Assembly (NCBI GenBank): GCA_028274465.1
Contig: CM051456.1
Span: 48,537,011-48,601,010, forward strand
From: Plantago ovata
Lineage: Eukaryota; Streptophyta; Magnoliopsida; Lamiales; Plantaginaceae
Length of the DNA stretch: 64,000 nucleotides
Direction: 5' to 3'
A model generated the notes under the pieces. The model worked only from the letters and a program-made list of their open reading frames with translations. It was not told the DNA's origin and made no database searches. Positions 1 to 10,914 of the stretch are shown here, one piece after another; the first letter of the stretch is position 1, and every line of letters begins with the position of its first letter. The translations under genes and the position numbers were made by a program.

Positions 1-2664
1 TCACCTACCTTCCCAGTCATGTATGGACTAAAAATATGCTATATCCTTGAACACTTCAGGATTCAGCTGAGAAACCCATTGCCGATTAAGAAATCAGTAT
101 GCAATGTGGGAAGAGCTTTCTACAAGCAAAATGCACCTAAGCTTGTTGATAAGAAATCAAAGAAGACAACAGCTGCAAATGTTGTCAGCACAAGTCAGTA
201 AGAAAGGTATACAACAGCTGCAGATGTTGTCACCACTACTCAGCAAGACAAGGCTCCAACAGCTGAAAAAGTTGTTGATGAAACTGTTGTAGATGGTGAT
301 CAAGATAAGTGTACAACAGCCGTTGCTGAAAATGCAACTACTGACGCCACTACTGGAGAGAAACTGGAAAAATCAAAGAAGAAAAAGAGGAAAGCTGATG
401 ATGACAGTCAGACTGCAGCGTCATCAGCTAACCCCGTCCCTAAGAGAAAACAAACAAATAACCCATCAAAGAAAACACTGGCTCGCAAGTCAGTACCAGT
501 TGTCCATGATCTTTCGGATGATACTCCCGTAGTTGCTGAAACACAAGTTTCAGTAGATGTTGATGAAGTTGTTACTGAAACCTACTTCAGCAATGTTGAA
601 GTGTTTGCGGAAGCCTTCAACAATCAACTCAATGTTGATACATCTACTGAGATGAGACAACAAGGCAGTGGAAACAAAATTCCTGCCTCAATCCCAGATA
701 TCTACATTGTAGATAATCTAGATGATCAGACTCTGGAACCAGCAAGTGATATTGCTGCTGATCTAAGAACCGCGACACTTGCTGATGCTGAAAAGATGGT
801 TGCTGAACAAGCAACTCATCAAGTTGATGAAGAACCAGTTGCTGAGACTGCAATGGTTCAAGTCCCAGAGATTGCTGAAACACCCCAAGAGACACTATTC
901 GACGACGCATCTCGTGATGCTGAGAATACTGGACCTAGTTCACCGAAAACATCCATTGACAAAGTTCAGCTTGTGCTGACAGAACTGAGTCAACAAATGG
1001 AGTTGGAGATTGAAGACACTTCCAACAAATCAGTAGATGTTTTCATGACAAGAAGTGAAGTCAAGGGTCAAGATGTCTCTGTTCAACTTGTCATTTCAGA
1101 GACAAGGGAGATTGCTGAACCCGCACATCTTTCTCAAACAGAGCAAGAAAAGAAGTCTGCTGAAGAACAAGTCCCAGATACTGAAGAAGCTGTTCTTGCT
1201 GCAAGGACTGAGTTACCACCTGTCCTTCTTTCAGCAGGTAGTTAACTCAACCATAAGCAAAACTTCACTATCTGAAACTCATTCTTTTGCTAATATAATT
1301 ATTTCTTTACAAACTTCTCAAGATACAAGTCAGAAGGTTGCTGAAGCCTCTGCACCAGAATCCACACCTCCTGCTCAGCAGGTAGATAAAGTTTTTGGTA
1401 ATTCAACTAAGTCTGAAAACTTAGTGCTTGTATCTAACTTAAAATTATTTCAGGATGAACAATTCAAGGATGCTTCTCAAGCTCCTGAAGCAATGGAAAT
1501 AGTACCAGCACAAACAAGTGTGCAACATGAGCTTGCTGAATCTCAGCAGGTAAATCATGTTCCAGCTTTGGACTCTAAAACTATTCTCCAAAACCTTCCT
1601 GAACTTAATTTTATTCTTTTTCACGCTCAAAATGAGACCAATGAAGTGGTTCACATCACTAAAGATCCGAAAGTAAGTTCAGAGGAACTTTACTCAGACT
1701 TCAAGAAAACTACGTTGACCAGAGTTGCTAAGTCTGTCAGCAACTGGCAAAGGTACAGAAGGATGGACTTTTCTGACCTTCACCTTCATCTGTCCAACGA
1801 GAAAAAGAGACTTTCTCTGCTGAAACTCGAGACGTTTGTGCACTCAATACTTCCAGAAGAGTTGACATATTCTCAGCTCATGAGTTCAAATCTGATTGGT
1901 CTAATCAGAGAGAATATGAAAGTCAAATTCAAAATTGCCTCTCCAGCTGAACAAGCTGTGATGCTCAAGGGTTCCTTTGTACCCGTGGTGGTTGATCCCC
2001 ACAAAATCAATGAAGAAGAGGAAGTTACGAGTATTGCACTTTACAAACATCTTGAGTTGGTCATACTTACGGACGATGATTAAGAAGAAGAGGATGAGAA
2101 CATTTCTAAAGATCCAAGTGATGATGAAGGAAAAGATTCTAAGGACAAAAAGGATGACGATGATGATAATCAAGGTCCTAGTCCTGATTCTGGAGGACTT
2201 AAACTGACAGTTGCTGAGACTGAACATCATGACAATCAGCAAGCTGATCAAACACCAAGTCAGCAACAAGAATCCAATCCTGCTCCTGCTGAGACAAGTA
2301 CTCCAGCACCTGAACAAGGCGCTGACACTGAAGAAGAGTACGCCAGAAAGCGCGCTGAATATTAACTAGGCAAAAGCAAGCTTTCTGATGCCGAGTTATC
2401 TTTACTCGATGCCAAGGTCACTGATCCAAACCTTCATGATGAAGAATTGGATGAAGATTATCAACGAGCACTTCAAAACAGTCTACAGATTCATGCAAGG
2501 CACACGCAGAATCTAGACATTGCTCAATCTTCAGGAGTGAAGCCTCTGAAAGTCCCCTCCCTTCCCCTTACTACTAGTGAAACTCCAGTTATTGAGTCTC
2601 AAACGTTGCCTCCAGCAACTACTCAATCAAAAGTCACTACTGGTGAAACTCCAGTTGCTGAGTC
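1..2664 (+). pseudogene. SIRE-O accessory ORF, 5' portion (split by SIRE-I)
   Basis: This is the upstream part of the long accessory reading frame that SIRE-type copia elements carry after pol. The first 200 bases match the equivalent frame of SIRE-I near 11750-11950, including a conserved stretch MYGxKICxILEHFRIQLRNP. The product is low-complexity, Ala/Glu/Gln/Thr-rich and acidic, with many VAE or LAE repeats, and no catalytic motif is visible. The frame is broken by frameshifts (for example near 1240) and by in-frame stops at 2081-2083 and 2363-2365. It ends exactly where a second SIRE LTR begins at 2665 and resumes at 29778. In soybean SIRE1 the corresponding ORF is called env-like, but no signal peptide or membrane segment is seen here. 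The function is unknown. Confidence 0.75.
2660..2664. repeat. Target site duplication GAGTC, left copy
   Basis: The five bases GAGTC lie directly before the SIRE-I 5' LTR. The same five bases follow the SIRE-I 3' LTR at 29778-29782. This matches the 5-bp duplication made by copia integrases and fixes the outer limits of SIRE-I. Confidence 0.85.
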
Positions 2665-4233
2665 TGTTAGGAAACTTGTAATTTTGATGAGCAATTAACC
2701 ATGCTAAATTAAGGAAAGTCCAGTAACTAGTACTCATAAAGTGCATAGGAATTTAGAATTTTAAGGACATTGTAAAAGAGGAACGTTTGCTGAAGACTTA
2801 GAGTAGGTGCTAGATAGGTTGGTTTTACCGCTTATGATGTATCTTGTTTTCTGAAAAGAAATACAACCTATTGAAGCATTTGCTGATGATGTACTTTGTT
2901 TACACAAACAAACTATTGAAGCATTTAGAACCGGTCAGAAACTTGAAGATTTTGAAGATCTGAAGACTAGAAGAATTCTGAAGACTAGTATCTACAAAGG
3001 CACATGTTGCTCAGAAAGTGGAAACTTCAGCAACAGCTTGCATAAGTGAAAATCTAAACGACAGAGTAGGTTATGCTTGCTGAAACTGAGACTGACCACT
3101 TGCTGATGAACATTTGTGACCTCTTGCTGGAAGTACTTGTTTTTGCGCTCCAATGTTACTGTTTGAATTTTATTCAAATAAGCATTAAATGCAAATCATG
3201 CACGTGAAGGACATTAAGACTAGAAGACAAATAAGGACGCTGCTGAAAGTACAAAAGCAAGATAGTGACATTTTAAGGAACAAAAGCCTTAGAATTTGAA
3301 ATTGAAACGGCTCCTTATTTCACTATAAATAGAGGTCATCCGGCAAAGAGTTGAAGTGTGTCAACAACGTGATCATACTCTCACTTGTGCTTAAACTCAC
3401 ATACTCTTCAAACACTCTTACTGCCATTGATCCGTTCCAAGACTTAAAGCTTGAAAAAGCTACTTGTGAAGAAGTAGAACTTACACGGCTAAGAAATTAG
3501 TTAAGTGTTATTTCTTTCGAACAAGAACAAGTCTTGACACCAGAAACAATCAAACTTGTTTACTGCAAAGTATTCAAAGTTTTGTTTCTTAGATTACTTG
3601 TTGTAACTGAATAAGTTATAATTAAGTTATCTCATCCCAAACCTCTCTAACTGAACATACACCCTTTCAGGCGTGATATTCAGGGGGAACTTAATCGAGC
3701 ATAGTGTTGCTGATTAAAAGTACCAAGTTTGGTGGAGAACAAGGTTACGTTCTCTAGTTAGGTTGGAAACGAAGCAAGTGTGCTTTGGTTTCTGTTTGGA
3801 TCGCTCTAGATAGGTGTTGTAAGGAACCTCAATCTTATCTTAGTGGATTCAGTCCTAGAAAGGACAAAGTGGATTAGTTGAGAGATTACGTCACACTCAG
3901 ATACCACTATAAAAAGTGTTTGTGTGATTTACTTACTGTACTTAGTTTTCAGCAAAGCATATCTATCTGTACACAGTCACTCACTTCACTTGCTCAAACT
4001 ATCACTTACTGAAAAAGCACTTATTGTATCAAAGACTTTCGCTCTCTGATTTTAAGTATCAGCAAAACTAGTTACTGAGAAGTAACTTGCGCTTGCTGAG
4101 AAAGTTAAGTATCAGCAAACTCATTACTGAAAAGTAATAAGCACTTGCTGAGAAAGTTTTTAAACGACGAAAGTTTTAAAAGACTATTCACCCCCCCCCT
4201 CTAGTCTTTTCTTGTTGTTTAAAGGAACCAACA
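2665..4233 (+). mobile_element. SIRE-I 5' LTR (1569 bp)
   Basis: The LTR starts TGTTAGGAAAC and ends ACCAACA, and a tRNA-type primer site follows at once. It aligns along its whole length with the SIRE-O 3' LTR at 31837-33407. A TATA box (CTATAAATAG) lies near 3323-3332. The last 270 bases match the SIRE-I 3' LTR remnant at 29513-29777, with roughly 8 substitutions outside the variable C-run. The 3' end contains several perfect stem-loops and a C-run of variable length flanked by a 9-bp inverted repeat. Confidence 0.9.
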
Positions 4234-4235
4234 AG

Positions 4236-4248
4236 TGGTATCAGAGCC
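4236..4248 (+). other. SIRE-I primer binding site (tRNA-iMet)
   Basis: TGGTATCAGAGCC lies two bases after the LTR end. It is the usual plant copia primer site, complementary to the 3' end of initiator methionine tRNA, and starts minus-strand cDNA synthesis. Confidence 0.9.
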
Positions 4249-4343
4249 AGGTTCTTTAACCTTCAGCACTGAACCTAGATCCCCTTAGGTGCTTTCCGTA
4301 AATCACTCTCACTTGATCAGTTTGGTAGTGTTTTGCTGACAGG

Positions 4344-6699
4344 ATGTCTTTAGGAGACGCTCCCTTGCTGAAGCTGGAAAACTACGAAAAATGGCGAAAC
4401 AACATGATGCTACATCTTGAGGCGATTAGTGATGAGATGGTTACTCTCATTAATGATGGACCTATCAAGATCACTAAGGTTGAAAGAAGTTTTTCTCACA
4501 AAACCACTGAAGCTGGAAAGGAAACTATCTTAGGCGAACCGGTTGATACCGTTGTTCCAAAACCAAGAGAGGAATGGACTTCCGACGAAGTGAAGAGATT
4601 CCGTCTTGATGGCCAAGCAAGAAACATCATCATTCGATCAACTCCGGATTCCATACATTGCAAACTGTGGGGTGCTAAAACTGCTAAGGAAGCTTGGAAA
4701 ATGGTTCAAGATCTTTGTGCTGGATCTGACAAAACCAAGGAAAACAAACTCGAAGTGCTGAAGTTAAAGTTCCAGAACATTAAACAAGGTACAAATGAGT
4801 CACTGGAAGACTTGGACTTCAGATTCACAACTCTTGTTAGTGAAATGGCAGCCTTGGGTGTTGGAAATCTTTACTCAGATTCTAAGAAAGTGAAAACTAT
4901 GATCAGAAGTCTGAACCAAGAATGGATCCACACTCAGAACTTCTACTACAATCAAGGAATGCCAGACATTACACCAACATAGTTGTTCTCTCATCTTGCT
5001 ACTGTCAACTACGAGACAAAGGAAAGAGAAAATGTGTTTGCTGAAAAATCGCAAAACATTGCTCTTGCTGCAAAGCTGTCATCTTCTGAAAAGAAGAATG
5101 ATAAAGATCCTGCTGATGAAAACGCTTTTGTTGTTAAAAACATGAAGAAATTCATCAGTAAGGAACTTGAAAGGCGAAAATCAAAAGAGAAGATGAAAAA
5201 GCATCTTGGTAACAACTACCATAAGTACAAGAATGAGACTAGCTCGCTGAACAAGCAAGCTCAGCAAGCAACTTCATCAGAAGAACCAGCAGTTGGAAAT
5301 GATCTCTGCTTTTACTGCAAAAAGACTGGACACTTCAAAGCTAATTGCCCTTTGCTGAAAGGCAAATCTGCTGAAAAGAAGAAGAAGTTCAAAAGAACTT
5401 TTATTGCTGAAGAAATGAAGAAGCTTCAAGCAAAAATCGATGAAGTTTGGCTAGGAAGTTTGTGGAATAGCTATGGAAGCTTATCCAGATGTGTCAAACT
5501 ACGAGTTCTGCCTCATGGCCGGTCAGGTAAACAACCCTACCTCTGACTCAGACTCTGAAAGTGAAGACGAGATTGACCTTGACAAGATTCAAGGAGAAAT
5601 CGAAAGATTTGAGAAAACTCTGAGCAGACAGCAAGAGAAACTACAGATTGCTGAAACTCTGACCAAGCAGACTACTGAAAAGTATATCTTGCTGAAGGAA
5701 GAGACAGAAGAAAAGGATGCTGAAATAAGGCGTCTTAAGAAGTTGATTGCTGAAGCTACATAGAAGAATTCTCAAATGGCATTAGAATTGGAAGAGTATC
5801 AGTCCTCAATTCTAAAGTTACTTGCTGAAATCCAAGAAATGAAAAAGATGAAAATCAATTTCAAATCTTATGCTGACGCAAGTAATACGCTGACTGAACT
5901 AAACTCTTATTTGAGAGATCCATCTCAGAAAGAAGGTTTAGGTGCAACGTATGAAGGTGATGACGTAGAAATCTTGAGTAAAGACAAATCACCGATTTCC
6001 TTCGTACGTGCTACTGATAGTGGTCAACCAGAACTCTATCAGTTTGGTCGATCTAAGGTTGCTGAAACATGCAATCAAGTACCTACGACCGTAAAGCCCG
6101 CTGTTGCTACTCAAAGTAACAAGACTTTAAAAGGAAAACGGGTTGCTGAGAAGCAAACTGTAAAGAAGAAGGATGTTGTAAAGCATTCCGCCAAACAAGT
6201 TGCTTAAAAGCAATTTGTTAAGATAAAAGGCAAGATTACTAAAAGTAATCAGAATACCTTTGATGACAAACCTGAATCAAGTAAGGTTGCTGACACAAAA
6301 GCTCAGCATTCTCCGAAAAGTGGACTCGGTTTCAAAACCAAGCAAAGTCAACTTTTTCATGAGTATAAGCAAAGTCAGCAAAGATACTTCAAAGAGATGA
6401 ACAAAATAAAGCCTAAGAGTTCTGAAAAGACTCTAAATGCTAGGGCTAGAAGGAACCTTGCTAGAAAAGAACTTACTGAAAAGTATGTTCAGCAAAAAGG
6501 TCGACCGAGCAAGACACCACATCAGAAAGTGGACTTGATCAGCACGAATCAAAAGTCTTTCAGCTCAAAACCTCCTAGTTCCTCAGCAAGTAGAAAACAA
6601 GTCAAAGTTGAAAAACTTAAGACTTGGGTTTCCACTGGACGCATTCTTGAACATGTTAATGGACATCAAATATTGGATAATGAACTTGTTTGCTCTTGA
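4344..6699 (+). pseudogene. SIRE-I gag (nucleocapsid polyprotein part)
   Basis: This encodes the capsid/nucleocapsid part of a SIRE/Maximus-type copia polyprotein. ATG at 4344 gives MSLGDAPLLKLENYEKW, a typical copia gag start. The UBN2-like gag region follows, then one CX2CX4HX4C zinc knuckle (CFYCKKTGHFKANC) at 5306-5347. A long Lys/Glu-rich coiled-coil extension follows the knuckle, which is typical of the large SIRE gag. The frame is broken by an in-frame TAG at 4980-4982, a frameshift near 5450-5500, and stops at 5761-5763 and 6205-6207. Another frameshift near 6680 separates gag from protease. The copy is therefore dead, although the domain order is intact. SIRE-R carries a parallel C-terminal gag stretch on the other strand (57966-58848). 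Confidence 0.9.
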
Positions 6700-8552
6700 T
6701 TGTGCAGACTTCAGCCACGGAGACAAACGATGCAATCTGGCACTTTGATAGTGGTTGTGGAAAGCACATGACGGGCAACAAGAATAACCTTATAAACTAT
6801 AGACGGTGGTCTAAAGGTCCAACAATAAGGTTTGCTGGTGGAGGATCTGGTTCTACAAAAGGCTATGGTGACGTAAAGTTAGGATGCATTACCATTACGG
6901 GAGTTCTTTATGTCAAAAATCTTAAGTTTAATCTTTTCAACATGAGTCAGTTTGCTGACAAAGGATACTTCATCAAAATCAAAAGTGATGAATGTAAACT
7001 TATAGATTTCGAGACTAAGAAGGTTATTATGATTGCAAGAAGATCAGGAGGCTTGTACACCGTAGATTGGTCTTCAGCAATCGTTGAAAAATGCCTTGTC
7101 TCAGATCACGATTGCCTTGCTGAAAAAGCATGGTTATGGCATAAACGAACAAGTCATCTAAACTTCAAGACGCTGAATAAGCTGTCTAAAAAGGCACTTG
7201 TAGTTGGATTACCTAAGGTTACTTTTAAGAAGGATGGTGTTTGCAATGCATGTCAGCAAGGAAAGAAAACCAAATCTTCTTTCAAGAACAATGCAGTACC
7301 GTCAACTACAAAACCTTTACAACTCTTGCACATGGACTTGTTTGAATCTTCTTCAACAAGCTATGCTGGTAAGAAGTATGGTCTGGTGGTGGTAGATGAC
7401 TATTCAAGATTCACTTGGGTAGTATTTTTCAAGCACAAATTTGAAACTAGGACTGAAATACCGAACTTGCTTAATAAGCTTGAAGTCATGAAAAATGACA
7501 AGGTAAAAGTCATAAGGACAGACCATGGTACTGAGTTTGTAAACCAGTACATAACTGAGTATTGCACTTCAAAAGGCATACATGAGCCTAAAAGAACGGT
7601 GTTGCTGAACGGAAGAATCGTACCCAAAAAGAAGCCGCAAGAACAATGCTTGTTGACACTGAACTAAGTGAGGCTTACTGGGTTCAAGAGTTTAATACCG
7701 CCTGTTACACTCAAAATAGATGTTTGATTACTAAGGAATACAACAAGACTCCTTATGAGTTGTTTGTTGGAAGGCCTCCTAATATCACTCATCTAAGAGT
7801 ATTTGGTTGTAAGTGTTTCGTTCTTAATAACGGTAGAGAATACCTAAGAACATTTCAACCAAAAACAGACGAAGCGATATTTCTCGGTTACTCCATGCAT
7901 AATAAAGCTTATAGAGTTTACAACAAAAAGGCACAAAACATCGAAGAATCAGTGCATGTTGTATTCTACGAAAAGACACAAGGAGTGCCTGCTGAAGAAG
8001 AAATATCAGAATGTATGAAAAAGTTAATCATACATGAGCAAAGAACTGAATCTAATGCTAGGCAAATCAAGTCAAATTGAACTAAATGATGATTCTGACA
8101 ATGACTCTCCTCCCCCAAGTCATGATAAGATAAATATAGTTCACGATAAGGAATTTCCAGCAAAAGACGCAGTTGCTCCAGAAGTTGCTGAAACTATGCA
8201 ACCTCCCGTGCCTGCTGATGAGTTACCACAATCTAGCAATGCTGAACAAGCAGTTGCTGATGAACCAATCTCAGCAGAGACACAAAATCCCAGTAGTACT
8301 GAACAAGTACATGCTGATGAGCAAACATATCCAGATCCAACGAACAGAAAACCTGTTAATAAATGGATTAGAGATCATCCCTCTACGGATATGATTGGTG
8401 ATATTGATAAACGCCAAGTGACTAGATCCAAAGTTTCTGCTACTCATGGACTTGCTGAAGAAGCAACTGTTGTAGAAGTAGAATCTTTGTTCTCTTGCTT
8501 TGTTTCAGAAATTGAACCTAAAACCATAGAAGAAGCTTTAAAGCATTCTTAA
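6690..8552 (+). pseudogene. SIRE-I protease and integrase region
   Basis: Protease: WHFDSGCGKHMTG near 6738-6776, with the aspartic protease triad Asp-Ser-Gly at 6747-6755. Integrase: a GAG-pre-integrase His/Cys finger ending CNAC near 7243, then the catalytic core with HMDLFE, VVVDDYSRFTW and IRTDHGTEF, which carry the first two acidic residues. A deletion/frameshift near 7575-7620 removes the segment that would carry the catalytic Glu (SIRE-R has PQQNGVA there). The frame continues as the C-terminal integrase part (TPYELFxGRPP, LRVFGCKCFVLN) from 7646, shifts again near 8040-8080, and meets an in-frame TAA at 8550-8552. The integrase cannot be functional. Confidence 0.9.
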
Positions 8553-8564
8553 TGGATCAAGGCA

Positions 8565-10046
8565 ATGCAAGAAGAACTGGATCAATTTGAAAGGAACAAA
8601 GTCTGGAAACTTGTACCACTAGCTGAAGGCAAGAAAGCTATTGGTATAAAGTGGGTGTTCAGAAATAAATTGAGTGAGTCTGGTGAAGTAACAAGAAATA
8701 AAGCACGTTTAGTTGCTCAAGGTTACTGTCAGACTGAAGGATTGGACTATGATGAGTCTTATGCACCAGTTGCAAGATTGGATGCAATTAGGCTTGTCTT
8801 GGCCTTTGCTGCTCACAATGACTTCATTGTTTACCAAATGGATGTTAAAAGTGCATTCTTGAATGGTGAACTTGCTGAAGAAGTCTACTTAGAACAACCC
8901 CCTGGCTTTGAACTTCCCTCTGAAATTAAGATGGTATACAAGCTTCAGAAAGCTGTATATGGTCTAAAGCAAGCACCAAGAGCATGATATGATACCTTGG
9001 CTAAGTTCTTGCTGGATAATGGTTTCAAGAAAGGTGAACTTGATAAAACCTTATTTACCATGAACCATGATGGTAAAATACTCTTAGTTCAAATTTATGT
9101 GGATGACATAATTTTTGGATCTAAGGACAAGCAACTTTGTGATGATTTTGCCAAACTCATGACAAACAAAATTGAAATGAGTATGATGGGAAAATTGAAT
9201 TACTTCCTAGGGTTGCAAGTCAAGCAACTCAAAGATGGAATATTCATAAATCAAGCAAAGTATGCGAAAGAAATGCTCATAAAGTTTAGGATCAAAGAGG
9301 AAGAGAAACCTGAAAAGATCCCTATGAGTGTTGGTACCAAATTGGGCTATACTAAAGAAGATAAAAGTGTTGAAGAACACAAGTATAGGAAGCTCATTGG
9401 TTCCTTGTTGTATTTAACAGCAAGTAGACCTGACATTCAGTATGCTGTTTGTGTGTGTGCAAGATTCCAATCTGATCCAAGAGAATCACACTACAAAAAG
9501 GCAATTAAGATACTGAAATATGTCAAAGGTATAGTCAATGTTGGATTATGGTATCCTAAAGATTCAGGACTTGAGTTGGTAGGTTATTCTGATGTTGATC
9601 ATGGAGGATCAACTCTTGATAGAAAAAGTACCTCAGGAACTTGTCAGTTTTTGGGTACTAGATTAATATCATGGTTCAGCAAGAAACAAACCTGTGTTGC
9701 CAATTCATCTACTGAATCTGAATACATTGCGGCTGGATGTTGCACAGCTCAAATCCTATGGATTCAGCAACAATTAAGAGATTATGGTATTTCTGCAAAG
9801 AAAACACCAATCTTTTGTGATAATACGAGTGCTATTGCTATCACGCAAAATCCTAAGTTTCACTCCAGGACCAAACACATTGATATTAGACATCATTTCA
9901 TTAGAGATCATGTGGAAAAGGGAGATATTGAGGTTGTGAAAGTAGGTACTGATGATCAACTTGTTGACATCTTTACCAAGCCCCTACCAGATAATAGATT
10001 CGCAATGCTAAGGTATAACCTTGGATTGATTGAATTACCTCAATAA
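8565..10046 (+). pseudogene. SIRE-I reverse transcriptase and RNase H
   Basis: This is the copia reverse transcriptase (RVT_2): [47 protein letters not shown], then the active-site YVDDIIFGS at 9096-9122. RNase H follows (GYSDVDHGG, STSGTCQFLG, SSTESEYIAAG, IFTKPLP). The frame matches that of the preceding segment, with a TGA replacing Trp at 8985-8987 (APRA-stop-YDTL) as well as the stop at 8550-8552. The frame then stays open to the TAA at 10046. Wording such as MSMMGKLNYFLGLQVKQ is typical of the SIRE/Maximus lineage. Apart from its stops this is the best-preserved part of SIRE-I. Confidence 0.92.
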
Positions 10047-10065
10047 AGGATACAATTGGCAGAAT

Positions 10066-10427
10066 GCTGAAACAGGTATTCAGCAAGCCAAAGTACTCTT
10101 ACTCCATTAAAAGCTCCATCCACTAATTTCTTCTAAGAAATGATAGGTCACTACATGATTGCTGAAATAGGCATTCAACAAGTAATTCCTTCAAAATGGG
10201 TATTTGTTAGGAAACTCGATCACTTACTGAGACAGGCACTCAGTAAGAGAAAAACCTTATAGATTGCTGAAACGGGTATTCAGACAATCAAAGATACTGA
10301 AACAGGTATTCAAGTATCAAGGGAATATTCTGAGACGGGAAATCAGAAAAAGAGCAAAACTCATCTCTCAGATTTTACCAAAGGATATGTCAAGTACAGA
10401 AGAATTTACTGATAAGGGAACTCAGAA
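10066..10427 (+). repeat. Array of seven small hairpins in the pol to accessory-ORF spacer
   Basis: The spacer repeats a core of CTGA(A/G), a seven-base loop of form A-C/T-A/G-G-G-N-A, then (T/C)TCAG, at about 10066-10084, 10161-10179, 10223-10247, 10262-10289, 10293-10318, 10328-10348 and 10404-10427. The flanks outside the core differ between copies but are complementary within most copies. Examples are CTTA with TAAG (copy 3, perfect 9-bp stem), GATTG with CAATC (copy 4) and GATAC with GTATC (copy 5). The same array occurs in SIRE-R at 52180-52550. No function is known; see findings. Confidence 0.7.
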
Positions 10428-10770
10428 ATATCTTTTAAACTTAAGAAAATATGAGATATCTAAGTAAGGGGGAACTTTCAGCAAGTATCTAGGCTATTTA
10501 TGCAAACTCGCTGAAAGATTCTTGTCTATTTCAGCAAGCAATCTAATCCCATAAATCTTGGTAAAATCAATTTGTGACGTTAATCGGGCACAAATAATCA
10601 TGACATGAAATAAAATCGTGGCCATTGATTAAAAGGAGTTATTGATCTAACGGTTAACATTTCAAAGTTTGCCACTACGCATTCAATGCAAAGGCTCCAC
10701 TAACGCCAATGTTTCTTTGTTTTACCCTTGCTGAAACTCAAATCGATTGAGTTTCTCACACATCAGAGAC

Positions 10771-10780
10771 ACTATATAAA
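10771..10780 (+). promoter_or_regulatory. Candidate internal TATA box before the accessory ORF
   Basis: ACTATATAAA lies about 140 bases upstream of the accessory ORF start at 10915. A pyrimidine-rich stretch ending in TTTTAG (about 10825-10851) lies between and could be a 3' splice site. SIRE-R keeps a TATATAA at the equivalent place (about 51792-51800, minus strand). This is only a sequence match; no transcript evidence is available. Confidence 0.4.
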
Positions 10781-10914
10781 GAAGGAGTTAGAGAAATGAT
10801 AAAATTCTTTAACTCACATTTCCTTTCTCTGCAAATTTTAGCCTGAATCTACTATACCTCCGGTCAAAAAGCAAACTATCTTTTTCGTACACATTTTCTT
10901 CTCTATATAAAGAA

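Noticed and set aside
1-2664. Retroviral envelope protein in SIRE-O.
   Set aside because: No signal peptide, membrane segment, cysteine pattern or cleavage site is visible. Only the position after pol is env-like.
6668-6717. A 49-base segment present in SIRE-I but absent in SIRE-R, ending in TTCAG, looks like an intron in the gag-protease region.
   Set aside because: It does not begin with GT, and it encodes residues leading into the protease in the SIRE-I frame. A deletion in SIRE-R is simpler.
10066-10427. Repeat-spacer pattern that could be mistaken for a CRISPR array.
   Set aside because: This is plant nuclear DNA. The repeats are short, diverged hairpins with irregular spacing, and no cas genes are present.
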